NCBI GenBank assembly: GCA_009602725.1
Contig: WELB01000274.1
Location: forward strand, 29,573 to 93,572
Length of the DNA: 64,000 nucleotides
From: Spirogloea muscicola
Taxonomy: Eukaryota > Streptophyta > Zygnematophyceae > Spirogloeales > Spirogloeaceae
Direction of reading: 5' to 3'
Part shown: in pieces, positions 34,603 through 45,485 of the stretch
Layout: each line of letters starts with the position of its first letter
Position numbering within the stretch: the stretch's first letter is position 1
Program-made: the position numbers and the translations under genes
The notes under the pieces: generated by a model
What the model saw: the letters and a program-made list of their open reading frames with translations, nothing else
Databases searched by the model: none
Told to the model about the DNA's origin: nothing

Positions 34603-35181
34603 AGTATAACGATATAACGTGGCTGAAATGTCAATGCAGACAGATGCCTGGAGACTAGACACCTCATCTGGCTGACAATATTTTGACTGTCTGTGCCGCA
34701 GGAAAGGATTGACAGATGCCTGGAGACGGACATTTCACCAGGCTGACGACTGGGAAGCGTTATTTCAACCTTGAGCTGAGAGCGGCGCAACCCGGAGTTG
34801 TGACGCGCGAGACAGCATGGCGCTGGAACGGCGACAGAGGCGGCAGCGCTGTAGACTACCTTGACGGCGTCATTAGCGGTCGTTGATCTTCAACGATAGA
34901 CGGCTCACGATAGCCCAAGGGGAGTAGACCGTCAGTTTTTATTGACCGGGCATAGACGTAGGACCGTCGGTATGGCGGTGATCGCTGATGGATGGGTAGA
35001 TTGTCGGTTATAGACCGTTGATAGCCGTCGACAGGTCAGGGACGGGTCGTCAGCGAAATATGTGGTGCCAATTGTCCCACCCGGGCCCCATATGGCCGGC
35101 CTCTCAGTCCGTCGGGCTATATAGTGGGGATACGAGATTGGAAAGGGGGTGACTTCTTCACCTACCTCGGACCCCTGGTGT
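34603..35181 (+). mobile_element. LTR family G, plus copy, interrupted by B
   Basis: Matches 20862-21450: the CCTGGAGACTAGACACC blocks, GTTGATAGCCGTCGACAG and the TATA context GGGCTATATAGTGG. It stops at CCCCTGG where a B LTR begins. Confidence 0.8.
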
Positions 35182-36430
35182 GACGTCCTGATCCCTATAC
35201 ACGCAGGTAGCGTTTATTACGTCCTTATTGGTGTTCGGACCTAGGGGGTTTTAGGGACTACCCCCCTACATAGTGAAACGCCAGCACACACGGCGCATAC
35301 TCGCGCATACCGCCCAGCGGAAGTCTTACCGTGAGGCACCGCCAGAGGGCGGTGACTTTACCAAGGGTCTGGCTTAGCAGCTGTCCCCAGACGCAGCGCA
35401 AACATGGCACTTACGGAGAGCCGGCGTGGTCCGCAACGACGAGCTGCGGCGACGGGCTGAGCAGCAGCTGACGACAGCAGAGCTGTAACGTCCCCCCACC
35501 CCCCCTTTGAAGGCGCCAAACGGTTTCGGTAAGTGCGCTTCACGCGTGCTCCACGCGCGTCACGCGCCAGTCACGCGCGGCACGCGCCAGTCCCCTGGAC
35601 TTGTATCCCACTCGTCAGGCTCGCGCCACGCGCAACCCGCAGTCCGCGCGGTACGCCCCGCTGTATCCTCATTGTGCGGGTCCGCTCTTCCAGGGGCCGG
35701 ACCTTGGGGGCTACCCGCGCCAGTCATATCCCCATTGTACTGGTCCGCTCCTTCAGGAGCCGGACCTCGGGGCTACCCTCGTCACACCTCCGGGGAGGGT
35801 GGCAGGTGGAACGCTATAAGTAGTAGGCCGAGGCCAAGACTCTGGAGTCGAGCCAGTGACGCCCAGAGAGAGGCATAGCCCTGCTTGCCTGCTGCCGCAG
35901 CCGCCGCCCCAGCCCTGCTGCTGCTGTCTGCTGCCCAGCCCGTTGCTGCAGCCCGTTGCTGCGGACATCGCCGGCTCTCCGTAAGTGCCACGGTTGCGCC
36001 CCATCTGGGGCCAGCTACTTACTATTCCAGACCCTCTGCAGAGTCGCCGCCTTCTGGCGGCGCCTCAGGATAAGAATTCCGCTGTGCTATGTGATGCACT
36101 TGAGTGCACCGTGTGCATTGGCGCTCCACTATGTAGGGGGGTAGTTCCTAAACCCCCTAGGTTCGAACTCAACAAGGACGTACTAACCCCTAACTGCGTG
36201 TATAGGGATCAGGACGTCACAAGAGCTGTGGCAGCGGCTGCGGCAGCAGGCAAGCAGGGCTGTGCTTCTCTCGGCGTCACTGGTCCGACTGATCATTCTG
36301 GCCTTGGCTACTAAGGATAGCGTTCCACTTGCCACCCCTCCCCGAGTGTGTGACGAGGGTCGCCCAGGGCCCACCCTCGGAGAGGCGGGGCCAACAATTG
36401 GGATGCCGGGACCCACCCTCGGAGAGCGCG
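35182..36430 (-). mobile_element. LTR family B, minus copy, holding a second B LTR
   Basis: Starts TGTGACGTCCTGATCCC and continues after the nested LTR with AGAGCTGTGGCAGCGGC, in line with the copy at 2214-2714. The right end is not sharp. Confidence 0.78.
35484..36221 (+). mobile_element. Solo LTR, family B, nested in B, TSD AGAGC
   Basis: A 738-bp unit starting TGTAACGTCCCCCCACC and ending GATCAGGACGTCACA, with AGAGC at 35479-35483 and 36222-36226. It lies in opposite orientation to its host LTR of the same family. Confidence 0.94.
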
Positions 36431-36479
36431 CCGGACAACGGGAATCGCTACACAGGTCAGCGGGTTTACCTGCACCGGT

Positions 36480-37642
36480 GGGGACGCCGCAACGATGACG
36501 AGACGATTATGGAAGCTCAATGGCACCGTTGGACCGCCCAGAAGGCGCCGATTCGCGCCGCCTTGGCGCCGCCACGAGGCGCCGCTTCGTGCCTCCTTGG
36601 CGCCGTCCGAGGCGCCGCGTCGCACCGCTCAAGGCGCCGCGTCGCGCCTCCTTGGAGCCGCTCAAGACGCCGCTCTTCGTGTCCATTCTCCGACCACTCC
36701 CTAAAGCCTGGTCCGGCCCGCCCCTCCGGGAGAGGGCCTTGGGGGCGACCCTCGTCACACCCCCGAGGAAGGAGGGGTGGCAGGTGGAACGCTATAAGTA
36801 GTAGGCCCTTGGCCAGACTCCTCAATCCGACCAATGCCGAGAGAGACACAGCCCAGCTGCTGCCTAGCCAGCCCCGCTGCTGCCTGCTGCCACAGCCGCC
36901 GCCATAGCTCTGCTGCCGCAGCCTGCTGCGCAGCTCGACGCTGCGGGCCCCGCCGGCTCTCTGTGAGAATATGGTTGCGCCCAATGTGGGACAGCTACTG
37001 ACCACAGGTCGAGTCGCCGCCCTTTGGGCGGTACCTCAGGTAAAGACTTCCGCTGCGCCATGTGCGCGTATGTGCGTTGGCGTTCTTCTGTATAAGGGTT
37101 GTCTCATGAAACCCCTATGTTCCAACCCAATTCAGGACCCTAAGTGAGTGTATTGGGACATTACATTGGTATGAGAGGAGTTCTTTGCAACTAGCCAGTC
37201 TCGTAGATGTTGTGTTTATGGCTGATAGTGCAAGGATCCTTCTGAAGTCTGGACTAAAATTTCTCTGTAAGCGTGGGGTTTCAAGTCTGTAAGTGGAGCC
37301 GTCATCGGCGAAGCGGCAAGCGTGCCACTCTTTCGCCTTCGACTACCACGCACCGGGTCTTTAGGATGCCGAGTGGCTCTTCTCTCCGGCGGCGATCTTA
37401 TTTGCCTGGTCAGTATGTCGCCTGCGTAACCACCTGTGCCGGTGTGTAGCCGGCCTATGCAGCACGGAATTGCAACCGGCCACAGTAAGCAGCAATCTGA
37501 CTGTCGGCCAGGCGCTGGTCTGCACTCTCGCCTGGTGCCCTCCCTCAGTCTGCTTTTACAGCTTTGCTATTCAGGGGTATGATCTGGTGGGCTACCATGT
37601 TTTGCTTTGCTTGCCTGGTGCACTGGCCTTGCTCAGCAACAC
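36480..37642 (+). mobile_element. Family A element, plus strand: 5' LTR, primer site and leader
   Basis: An A-type LTR ends GGGACATTACA at 37165. The primer site TTGGTATGAGAGG follows at 37166-37178. The leader to 37642 matches the minus-strand leader at 10560-10850, including GCAAGGATCCTTCTGAA. Element D begins at 37643. Fossil, 5' part only. Confidence 0.8.
36535..36690. repeat. GC-rich minisatellite in the A-type LTR
   Basis: Imperfect units with GCGCCGCGTCGCGCCTCCTTG, like the array at 33735-33900. Confidence 0.7.
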
Positions 37643-38664
37643 TGTAGTGAAACAGCCGTTTGGTTAAGCCACATGGCTCTGTTGGCATTACATGACCAAT
37701 TAATTGGGCCAGGTGCCCTGCCAGCTGCCAGGCTGGCTGGTCGGTGGCCCGCCCGGGTGCGGGTCCCGCCCGTCCGGAAATACCCCTGAAGGATCCGCCC
37801 GGCCAAGGGAGGATCTTTGGGCCTGCCGCAAGGCGGGCCTTGGGGCGAACCTGCTCACACCCCTGGAGGGGGGGTGGCACGGGGAAGCACCAAGGAGCCT
37901 CAGGGGCTGAGGCTCATCAATCAGTTCGAGCCGAGGAAGCCTTGGAGCAGCCTTGCCGCTGCTCGCCGTCGCAGCCGACGCCGCACTGCGCTGCGGGGCC
38001 TGCTGCGCCGGCCTGCGCCCAGGAGCTGGAGTCGCCGTCAAGGCGGCGCCACAGGGCCTGTCTTCCGCTGCGCTATGCGCTAGTGCTTCCTTGTGTAGTG
38101 GGTTGGCCCCTAAACCCCCTATGCTCGAATACAATAAGGAATCTCTCCCTCTAACTGCGTGTTCAGGGCGAGATTCGTTACAATTGGTATCAGAGGCGGT
38201 CTTGCATCTATCGTGCTTGTGACTTCTCGTGCTCGCTGATGATGCAAGGATCTCCTTGATATACTGGCCTGATTTTTTTCTGTCAAAGTTGAAGTGCTTG
38301 CCAGACGTTGGTCCCTGGGACGGCTCCGCAGAAGCGCCGGGTGCTGCGTCATCCTTGCGCTGTGAGCCGGCGACCAACGCCAGATTGCAGACTGATCCTT
38401 GAGGCCACTTGCTGCGTTCGCTACTCTTGAGGTGAAGCTTGAGCTTGCAGTCTTGTGTGGTGAGATCAGTCGTGTGACCAGCATTGCTTGTGAGCATCAG
38501 TCTTGGTCACATCGCGGCTGTCTGCCTGCCTGCGGTGGAGTTGCGCGCTGCCTTGCTTGCTCGCTCGCTGCTGCGGCAGTCTCACGCACCTTGTATTGCA
38601 GTGTGGCGTGTGGGCTCTGCTGACTGTCGGAGCTGTATTGATCCGTCAGTGTCCCTCAGCCAAG

Positions 38665-39231
38665 ATGACTTCGCCCACGCATTCTAGCGCAAGATCCGCC
38701 CGGCCACGGACGGCAGCGCGGACGGCAGCGCGGTCCGCTGCGGATGCAGCGGCTGCGGAGGCGCGGACCGCTGCCAATGCAGCGGCTGCCGCGGCGCGGT
38801 CCGCTGCGAAGGCAGCGGCTGCGGAGGCGCGGACCGCTGCAAATGCAGCGGCTGCCGCAGCGCGGACCGCTGCGGACGCAGCGGCTGCCGCGGAGCGGAC
38901 CGCTGCGGAAGCAGCGGCTGCCGCGGAGCAGACGGTCGTGGATACGGCGCCTGCTCCAGGACGGTCGGCTGTGGACACGACGGCCGTGGCGGGGCCAGAT
39001 ACTGTGGATCCAGTGGCCGCTGCGGGGCAAGCCCTGGGAGGGTATGCCGAGCTGGGAGCCGAAGGCTTGTCGGCTGGGGAGGTGCAACGGATCGCCCTCC
39101 TCATGCAGGACCATGCAGCAGCAGCGCCCACAACGGACCCAGCCCAACACCGTCTCCATGCAAGGCTTTGCTCGGAGCTGCGCACCCTCCTCGTCCGGCA
39201 GCGCGCCACAGAGAGGCGCATGCGGTCCTGA
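38665..39231 (+). other. Family D gag-like open frame with Ala-rich repeats
   Basis: A 188-codon frame starts MTSPTHSSARS. Its first half is a run of Ala-rich 12-residue repeats (pattern AAAAEARTAANA). The second half, GLSAGEVQRIALLMQDHAAA, resembles the start of the C and A gag remnants. The frame is uninterrupted as given. It is a retroelement fossil. Confidence 0.7.
38700..38940. repeat. 36-bp tandem repeat (Ala-rich coding)
   Basis: Units of about 36 bp around GCAGCGGCTGCCGCGGCGCG recur six to seven times. The reading frame is kept through the array. Confidence 0.85.
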
Positions 39232-39390
39232 AAGGCAGCTCCAGCTCCATTCTTCGCGCCAATCCCGTCTGCCTGCCCAGTGCCTGTGCCACAGTCTCGT
39301 GTCTGCACCAATCTTCAGACTGGCTGGGTCAAGGCCACTGAAGAAATCTTCGCAGGCCGCTCAAGTGCACTTTCGGTGCCTGTGAGATTT

Positions 39391-40199
39391 GCATACTAAA
39401 CAGTTTATCGAACCCATTCCTATTTTGGAGCTGCACTCTGCCGCCTTTCACTTGATGCTCTTTCTGGATTTTGTAACCTGGAGCCCGACGTACCACAAGC
39501 AACTGCATCTCATTCCATCAATCATTCTATTCATGAATAGGTTGACGCGTGAAGGATGTGTGAGCTGGCCGTGGGCCCGCCCGTGGGCGCCCTGGGCGAG
39601 GCAAGCACGTGTGTGCTGTCGGCATCTCGGGTGACCTTTACAGACTTCACCCCTGTACGTCCACACAGATTTTTTTGTGACACGAGCCAATGGCAAGTGC
39701 CTCAGGTGGCAGGAATTTGCCACCTGAATTTGCCGTCACCGACTGTAAGAAAAAAGAAATAGCTCTCTAAATGCGCAATCGAGCAGAAGGCAATAGCTTT
39801 CAATCTAGCTGGTACGGTGAAGCGCAAATCTGTCTAGCTATCCATGTAGCAGAATTGCGGCTCGCCACCTGACACGGATCTGCATGGGACTGTCGCGTGG
39901 CTAAGGCTCATGGGCTTTCGCGAACCCGCAGCAGCTGAAGTCTGCGAAGGTCAACCTGAGATGCCGATGCTGCCCATGGGCTTGCCCCGCTTAGGGCGCC
40001 CACGTGGCAAACCCACGGAACGCCAGCGACTCGGATCGGAGCCCGCGGAGTTCGGACATCTATAGTAGACCCGTCGGTCAACATGCGGCCGAACAAATAA
40101 CACGCCTCCCCAAATCAAAGCACCAATTAGCACCTGCTAACTTTGTTCACTCTTGTGACCTCCTCAACGTAGGGGGCAGTGGCTGTGGGACTCGCAGCC
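39391..40199. other. Unassigned 0.8 kb
   Basis: It does not match any repeat family in the window and shows no convincing exon. It may be old host intergenic sequence upstream of the PstS-like gene. Confidence 0.45.
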
Positions 40200-40580
40200 A
40201 TTGCCGTAGATTGGAGAGCTGTTTCTTTGGGAGAGTCTTTCTTCTTTACTCTTCCTTTGCAGCGGTCCATGGCACACGCTCTGCATCTGCGTGCTGGCCG
40301 TGCTCTTGCTGCGGCCTCTGGCTTTCGTCAGGGTGATAGCTTCCCGGCAGCTAGTCTGTCGGATCTGAGGCTCCTCACTCGTAAATACTGAGTGATCCAT
40401 CCTCCTCCTGTTTTTCCCATCGCATCCTCAGGCCCCTTTGTAGCTGCTCAACGCTCTTAGGCCCCTTCGAACCTTTGTCAATTCTTTTGGGCTGGCTTTT
40501 CGCAGCCCTTGCCCCCATTGGGAGTACCACTTCTTCTTTCTTTGGGAAGAGCGACGTCCATTCTGGTCCCGCTGCCCGGA
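40200..40580 (+). mobile_element. LINE 3' tail copy
   Basis: Encodes MAHALHLRAGRALAAASGFR ... SDLRLLTRKY then stop (to 40391), nearly identical to the end of the long LINE. The 3' UTR follows: CCTTTGTCAATTCTTTTGGG, then CTGGCTTTTCGCAGCCC, and CCCCCATTGGGAGTACCACT. It sits 160-540 bp upstream of the start codon of the PstS-like gene. Confidence 0.85.
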
Positions 40581-40737
40581 GCCCACACCCGGCCGGACCC
40601 GGCGGGGCATCGCGGCTGGGGCCCCTGGCGGGGAGTCGAGTGAGACCGGCCTGGAGATGCCCCCGAGCCACTCTGGCGCCCGCTAGCCGCCGAAGGTCTC
40701 ATACCGCCTCGCAGCTGCGCCTCTTTGTCTGCCCGCC

Positions 40738-41639
40738 ATGGCCGCCCTCCTCGCCGCCGCGCTGGTCCTCGCCCTCGCCGCCTCCGCCGCCGCCAACAAC
40801 CCCTGCACGCCCAACACCACCTTCGTCTTCGGCGGCGCCACGTCCGTCAAGACGCTGGAGAGACAAGTCGTGGCCACCTACACCAAGGCCATCAGCTGCT
40901 ACGCTTCCGTCGGGTGCGTCGTCACCCAGCCATGCCACCCCAACTGCGGAGAACCCACGTTTGTGGCGCAGAGTCCTGCTCCGCTTTCCGTGCATTGGCT
41001 CGAGATGCTGGCACTGCCCCACTGATGCTTGCCACGGCCACGGCCCACATTCCTGCGCCGCAATGGAGCCGGAAAGTGATCAGCCTATTAGCCACTTCAT
41101 AACACTGCGCTCCGCACTTGGCCTTGCCGCTCTGGCGCCGGTTACGACGGCTTCAAGGCCCGCACGTACCTGGTTGCTGCCTCTGTTGCTGCCATGACAA
41201 CAGCCCAGGAGAGCGGCCTCGGCTACGTCAAGTACACCGTGCTCCAGGGCCTGCAGTCCTACTCCCTGCTGCTCAACGGCACCACGGACCTGACTCTGTC
41301 TTGCCAGAGCCTTGCCGACCTGTACTCCGGCTACTCCTCCAGCATCGGAGGCGGTGCCATCACCATCCCGGTTGCTCGCTCCGATTCCTTGGGCACAAGC
41401 TTCGTCTTCTCGTCCTAACTCAACCAATGCGCTGAGGGGAAGTGCCGCGCTTGACCCGACTCCAAGCTTGGCGGGGTCGTGGCCTGGGGCTCACCCAACC
41501 TGGTGCTTTAGTTGGGCTCTGATGGCGCTGCTGCGTACGTGTTCTCCCACCCTGGTGCCATTGGCTACCTGGGCACTTGTGAGGCCGAAACCTACGTCAC
41601 TGGCAACATCCGCATCGCGGCCACCAACAACAAGGCTGG
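40738..41639 (+). pseudogene. PstS-like phosphate-binding (PBP type 2) protein gene, decayed
   Basis: PstS-type proteins bind phosphate outside the membrane. The first segment (40738-41022) starts MAALLAAALVLALAASAAANN, a good signal peptide, then FVFGGATSVKTLERQVVATYTKA. A second segment (41128-41418) reads TLSCQSLADLYSGYSSSI ... ITIPVARSDSLGTSFVFSS, which fits the PstS core (LADIYxGxIxxW, then VxRSDxSGTxFxF). A third (to 41639) gives YVFSHPGAIGYLGTCEAETY, fitting the PstS signature TPGAIGYVEYAYA. A TAA stands where Tyr is expected after FSS, the third part is frame-shifted, and a Z element begins at 41640 where the gene breaks off. I infer a pseudogene; missed introns could explain part of this. 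The family call rests on three ordered motifs, with no similarity search run. Confidence 0.55.
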
Positions 41640-42890
41640 TGTCGTGCTATATCCTGTCGACTGCCTATTTGTGTCGATCTGACTAGGACAGCTGACTGGG
41701 CTTCACTCGTGGCCTCCTAGGCTGACTCATCCACTTTTGTGTATGAACCACACTAAGGATGGAGAACCATTTTTCTCCCTACGTGGCTCCTACGCTGGGT
41801 TATACACTTTTGATTCACGCTAACAATGGAGGACCACCCATCTTTGACTCTCTCTCTCGGCGACACCAACGACATCGACCGCTCCTCAATGCGGACGACA
41901 ACAACAACATCGGCCACTCATCAAAAGCGGACCATAACAAAAACGGAGCGACTACAAGGGCCCAGGCCCACACGCGACGCCGACCGTCAGAAGACCGTTC
42001 GAGGCGCAACGAGGGAAGCCCATCTGAAGGTACCTCGACCGCCCACAAGACCGTGAAGGTGGGCGCGGTGGCGGGGCGATCGTGGAACGGACGGCTGAAG
42101 ATGACCATCCCACGGTCGAGCGAGCCCCTGCGACGGATGACGGCCCACGATAGCCGACCATCCAGCTTAGCCAACCAGCGTAGCCAACGGCCGCACCTAG
42201 CCTATCAGGTAGCGCTAGGGTTTCGCCGCGCCCGGCCCAAGTCGGGGCTAGCAGCCCTTGCAAAGCAGTCCGCTTTGCAAGTCTGACCCTCTTGCCGCGA
42301 GCCACGCCTGCGCCAACGCGCGCCATAGAAGCGTAGAGCCTAAGGCAGGAGCCGCAGCAGCTAGTCAACCTTCGCACGGACCCGCGGCGCGACTGCGAGA
42401 GGTCGTGGTGATTCTGTGGTGAGCAGCCTCGAGAATTGCGTTACTTACACAAGCTTTACTAGTTTGGGCACTAGTTCTCAGATCGCACCAGCTAAGGCGG
42501 TGCATTGAGGCCTAGTAGCACCATTATCGATTGACCTTAACTGACCTTGCACAAGTGATCATCTTGTGGACAAGGGACTGCACATTACTTGTGTTTGCGC
42601 TTCTTCTATTGCTCGCATTGGATACTGGATAGAGTCAACTCAGTAGACGGTCCATTCTACTTTAATTAAAGCTACAAGTTCTAATATGGACTATTCTGTA
42701 CTTTCTTCTTATGTTGTGGAACTGTTGACGACTCTCAATGTTGGCCTCTCCTTGGATTTTTTCCTTTCAGCCTGGCCAACGGGATCGACATCTCCTTTCG
42801 GTTTGTTCATTTGTGGAGTCTGGCACGTCAGCATTTCCCTTCTTCGAGACCTATCGACGCCATCTCGCACAGACGCCATCTCGCATGACA
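41640..42890 (-). mobile_element. Z element copy 4, complete ends
   Basis: Starts TGTCGTGCTATATCC and ends CATCTCGCATGACA, the reverse complement of the Z1 ends. Internal blocks such as CTATCAGGTAGCGC match Z1 at 8310-8330 in reverse. The 1251 bp unit lacks a matching 4-bp duplication (CTGG against AGGG), so a flank was probably lost. Confidence 0.75.
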
Positions 42891-43829
42891 AGGGGCAGAG
42901 CAGCAATAGCGGTCTCAGGGCTACACTGGCCTTGGGATTGAAGGTGGAGGGTGGAGCCAATTAGGCCAAAGCGGCTGCTCTAAAACAATGCCATTCTTTC
43001 TGACCGGCATAAGCGAGCGGAGGGCTAGGACCGAGCAGTTCTACTCGGTCCTGTCTCCTTCCCTGAGCCGTTCTCCCGCCGCCGCCGCCGCCGCTGTCGT
43101 CGTCGCTCCTGCCGTCGTTGCTGCCGCTGTCGCTGCCGCTGCCGCCGTCCCAGATGATACATCAGCGGGCATCGAGCGCGCGTTGGCCGTGCCAAGAAGG
43201 TACGGGTAGGCGTGGACGACCGGATCTGCCCTTGAGGAGGTTTTTACCGGAAAACTCCGTCCACCGGTACATAAACCGGCGCATTGGCAAGACACGCTCT
43301 GAACATTGTCTCAGAGATCATTTGTCTGTATTGTTGACTGTATCATCTACGGGGGATGCATTGTATGCATCTTTGCATGTACAAAGACCCGCTAGTCGGG
43401 CAAACAGCGATAGAGCACTAAGTCCATAATCGGGCGTACATTGACACCGGCGCTTGATACCTTGAGTTACCGGGTTACTGGCACTCAATACACATGGTCA
43501 CTTGTCACTGAGACCATTGGTGACCGTGCCCAAGACCCTAGGGGTCATTTATCAATACCAAATCTAGTTCATTGCACTGCCGTTGATTGCTTGGTGTCGT
43601 CCACTCACTCGTTAACTTAATCAGCAACCCATCCATCACAAGCTCCATATTTTCAGATTACTCTATCGTGCCTTCTCTACTTATCCAAATACCATCATTT
43701 CTCGTTTTTCCGTTTCTCTTTCATAATGCGGACATTGCCAACCACGTGCACTCTGACGTGTCACCTGAATTCTTTACACAAATCTGCCCTATCGACATTC
43801 CCTAGCAATCGACACTCTATGGCATGACA
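42891..43829 (-). mobile_element. Z element copy 5, partial
   Basis: Matches Z2 on the other strand: CTACACTGGCCTTGGGATTG, the GCC/GTC-rich block at 43075-43150, the CATTTCTCGTTTTTCCG region and the end ACTCTATGGCATGACA. It abuts Z4 and lacks the other end. Confidence 0.7.
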
Positions 43830-44280
43830 CCTCTTATATATGGGTGACCAGGGCGCCGCAACAGATGCGCCGTCTTAGGTCACAGCTGGCTCTGGTGGCG
43901 GCAGATGGTCAACACTGCGCCACCAGGCTACACTGGCGGACCAATGGGCATCTTCGGTGACAGGTGGTCAGCACAGACCACTGCCAAGCCCCGTGTCCGG
44001 ACCAATCTACACAAACGGTGCTGCCTGGCCCTATGTGGCCCCGGCGGTGCGGCCGCCATGGTCTACTTGGGTTAGGTTAGCACTATGGCTTTCCATCGTC
44101 CAAGTCTATCTGTTAACCATAGAGGTTAACCCCAGATTGAAAACAGAGGCGTCCTAATCAGCGTCCCATATGGCGCCTCCGTGGCAGGTGACCACGACCG
44201 GCAAAGTTGTGCAGCCGGTTATTCTATCACCGCGCGACACGTACCCCTCGACGCGACCGATCGACCAAGTGTAAAGTGGC
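43830..44280. other. Unassigned 450 bp
   Basis: Contains CTCTTATATATGGG near its left edge and a GGTTAACC-flanked stretch, but no coding or repeat match. Confidence 0.4.
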
Positions 44281-44335
44281 CCTCAGTAACCTCTAGTCAG
44301 TAGATGCAGTCCACACGCGAGCCAGCCGCGTGGCT
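44281..44335 (-). mobile_element. LINE 3' tail, very short minus copy
   Basis: The reverse complement of CTCAGTAACCTCTAGTCAG encodes the LINE end LLTRGY-stop. A plus-strand tail follows immediately. Confidence 0.55.
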
Positions 44336-45240
44336 CTTGAGTCTCGACTGAGTGCTCCTTTCCCGGGTACCTCTGGACTTTGTTAAGTCTTGTTTTTGAG
44401 CTGGCCTCTCCTCTTCAGAAGAAAGTCCTCTTCAGGCCCCTGCGTAGCTCTGCTTAACGCTTTAGGCCCCTCCGTCATTTGGCCCCTTCGATCCTTTGTC
44501 AAAGTCCTTTCGGGCTGGTTTTCCCAGCCCTTGCCTCCATGGGGAGAGCCACTACTTCCCAGCCACCGCCCTCTCTCGGAACCGTCTTTCTTCTTCACAG
44601 CTGCGAGATACTCGGACTTGCTGCTGCTCACTTCGTAGTTGGCCCTTCGAGCCTTGTCAGGTCTATTCGGGCTGGGAAAGGCCAGCGCTTGCCCTCATTG
44701 GGAGAGCCATTGGGAGAGCCACTTCTTCTCACAGCCCCTATCCTCAGGCAGGCCATCGAGCGGCGGCCGGGTCTGCCATGGGGGCTGCCCGGCTTCAACG
44801 CGGCCGGCTCGCTGGCCCAGGTCTTTCGGATGCGGCTCTCCGTGTCCCTCCGACGCTCTCTCGCTCATGCCGTCCACTCGCGGGCCGGCCGCGCTATCGC
44901 GGCTGCTTCTGGGTCGCGTCTGAATGCATCTTTTCCTGCTTCGAGCTACTCCGACCTAATGTTGCTCACCCGTGGGTATCGAGCTTCCTGTGATTTCGTC
45001 GTATTTTCTTGTCTAGCTGCTTAGCTGTGTGTTATTTTTGGCTTTCGACATTGTCCATTCTTTTTGGGCTGGCTTTGCTGGCCCCCTTTTTCTATGGGCG
45101 AGCACTTTCTATCCTCAACGGGCGAGCCTTCTCTTTCCTTCTTTCTTCTCCTTCTGGGAGATGAGCCACTTTCTTTCTAGTGCCGCTGCCCGGAGGGCCA
45201 CCCGGCCCCTTCCAGTAGAAGGAATTTCGTGTATTTGAAA
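44336..45240 (+). mobile_element. Array of three LINE 3' tails, plus strand
   Basis: Three ends follow each other. The first is UTR with TTTCGGGCTGGTTTTCCCAG (44515). The second ends SYSDLLLLTS-stop (44600-44630) with its own UTR. The third encodes GFNAAGSLAQVFRMRLSVSL ... SDLMLLTRGY (44780-44970) with the UTR motif TTGTCCATTCTTTTTGGGCT at 45053. Each copy is 5'-truncated at a different point. Confidence 0.8.
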
Positions 45241-45485
45241 CAAATGACGGCCAAATGGCCAAGTACGAAGGCAAACAACATCTAAAGACCTTCCAGTAGA
45301 GGTCTATGTGGGGGGAGGGAGGGGGGGGGGGAGGGGGGAAGAAGAAGTGGCACTCCCAATGGGGGCAAGGGCTGCGACATGCCAGCCCAAAAAGAATTGT
45401 TAAAGGTTTGGAGGGGCCTACAAGCGATTAGCAGCTACAAAGGAGCCAGAAGATGCTATATCAGAACAGGGGGAGGATGGATCAC

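Larger units (their letters stand above)
37643..39390 (+). mobile_element. Family D element: 5' LTR, primer site and gag
   Basis: The D LTR (37643-38182) starts TGTAGTGAAACAGCCG and ends GGGCGAGATTCGTTACA. It is followed by TGGTATCAGAGG (38185-38196) and then a gag-like open frame. No pol or second LTR is seen to the right, so only the 5' part of the element is present. It is inserted in the leader of a family A element. Confidence 0.85.

Noticed and set aside
38646-39311. Long minus-strand open frame of 221 codons
   Set aside because: It is the antisense of the Ala-rich repeat array, where GC-rich repeats leave all frames open.
40475-41197. Plus-strand open frame of 240 codons over the PstS-like gene
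   Set aside because: It is another frame of the same DNA, Pro/Ser/Arg-rich, without the PstS motifs or the signal peptide.
41759-42286. Open frame of 175 codons near the PstS-like gene
   Set aside because: It lies inside Z4 and is not conserved in Z1.
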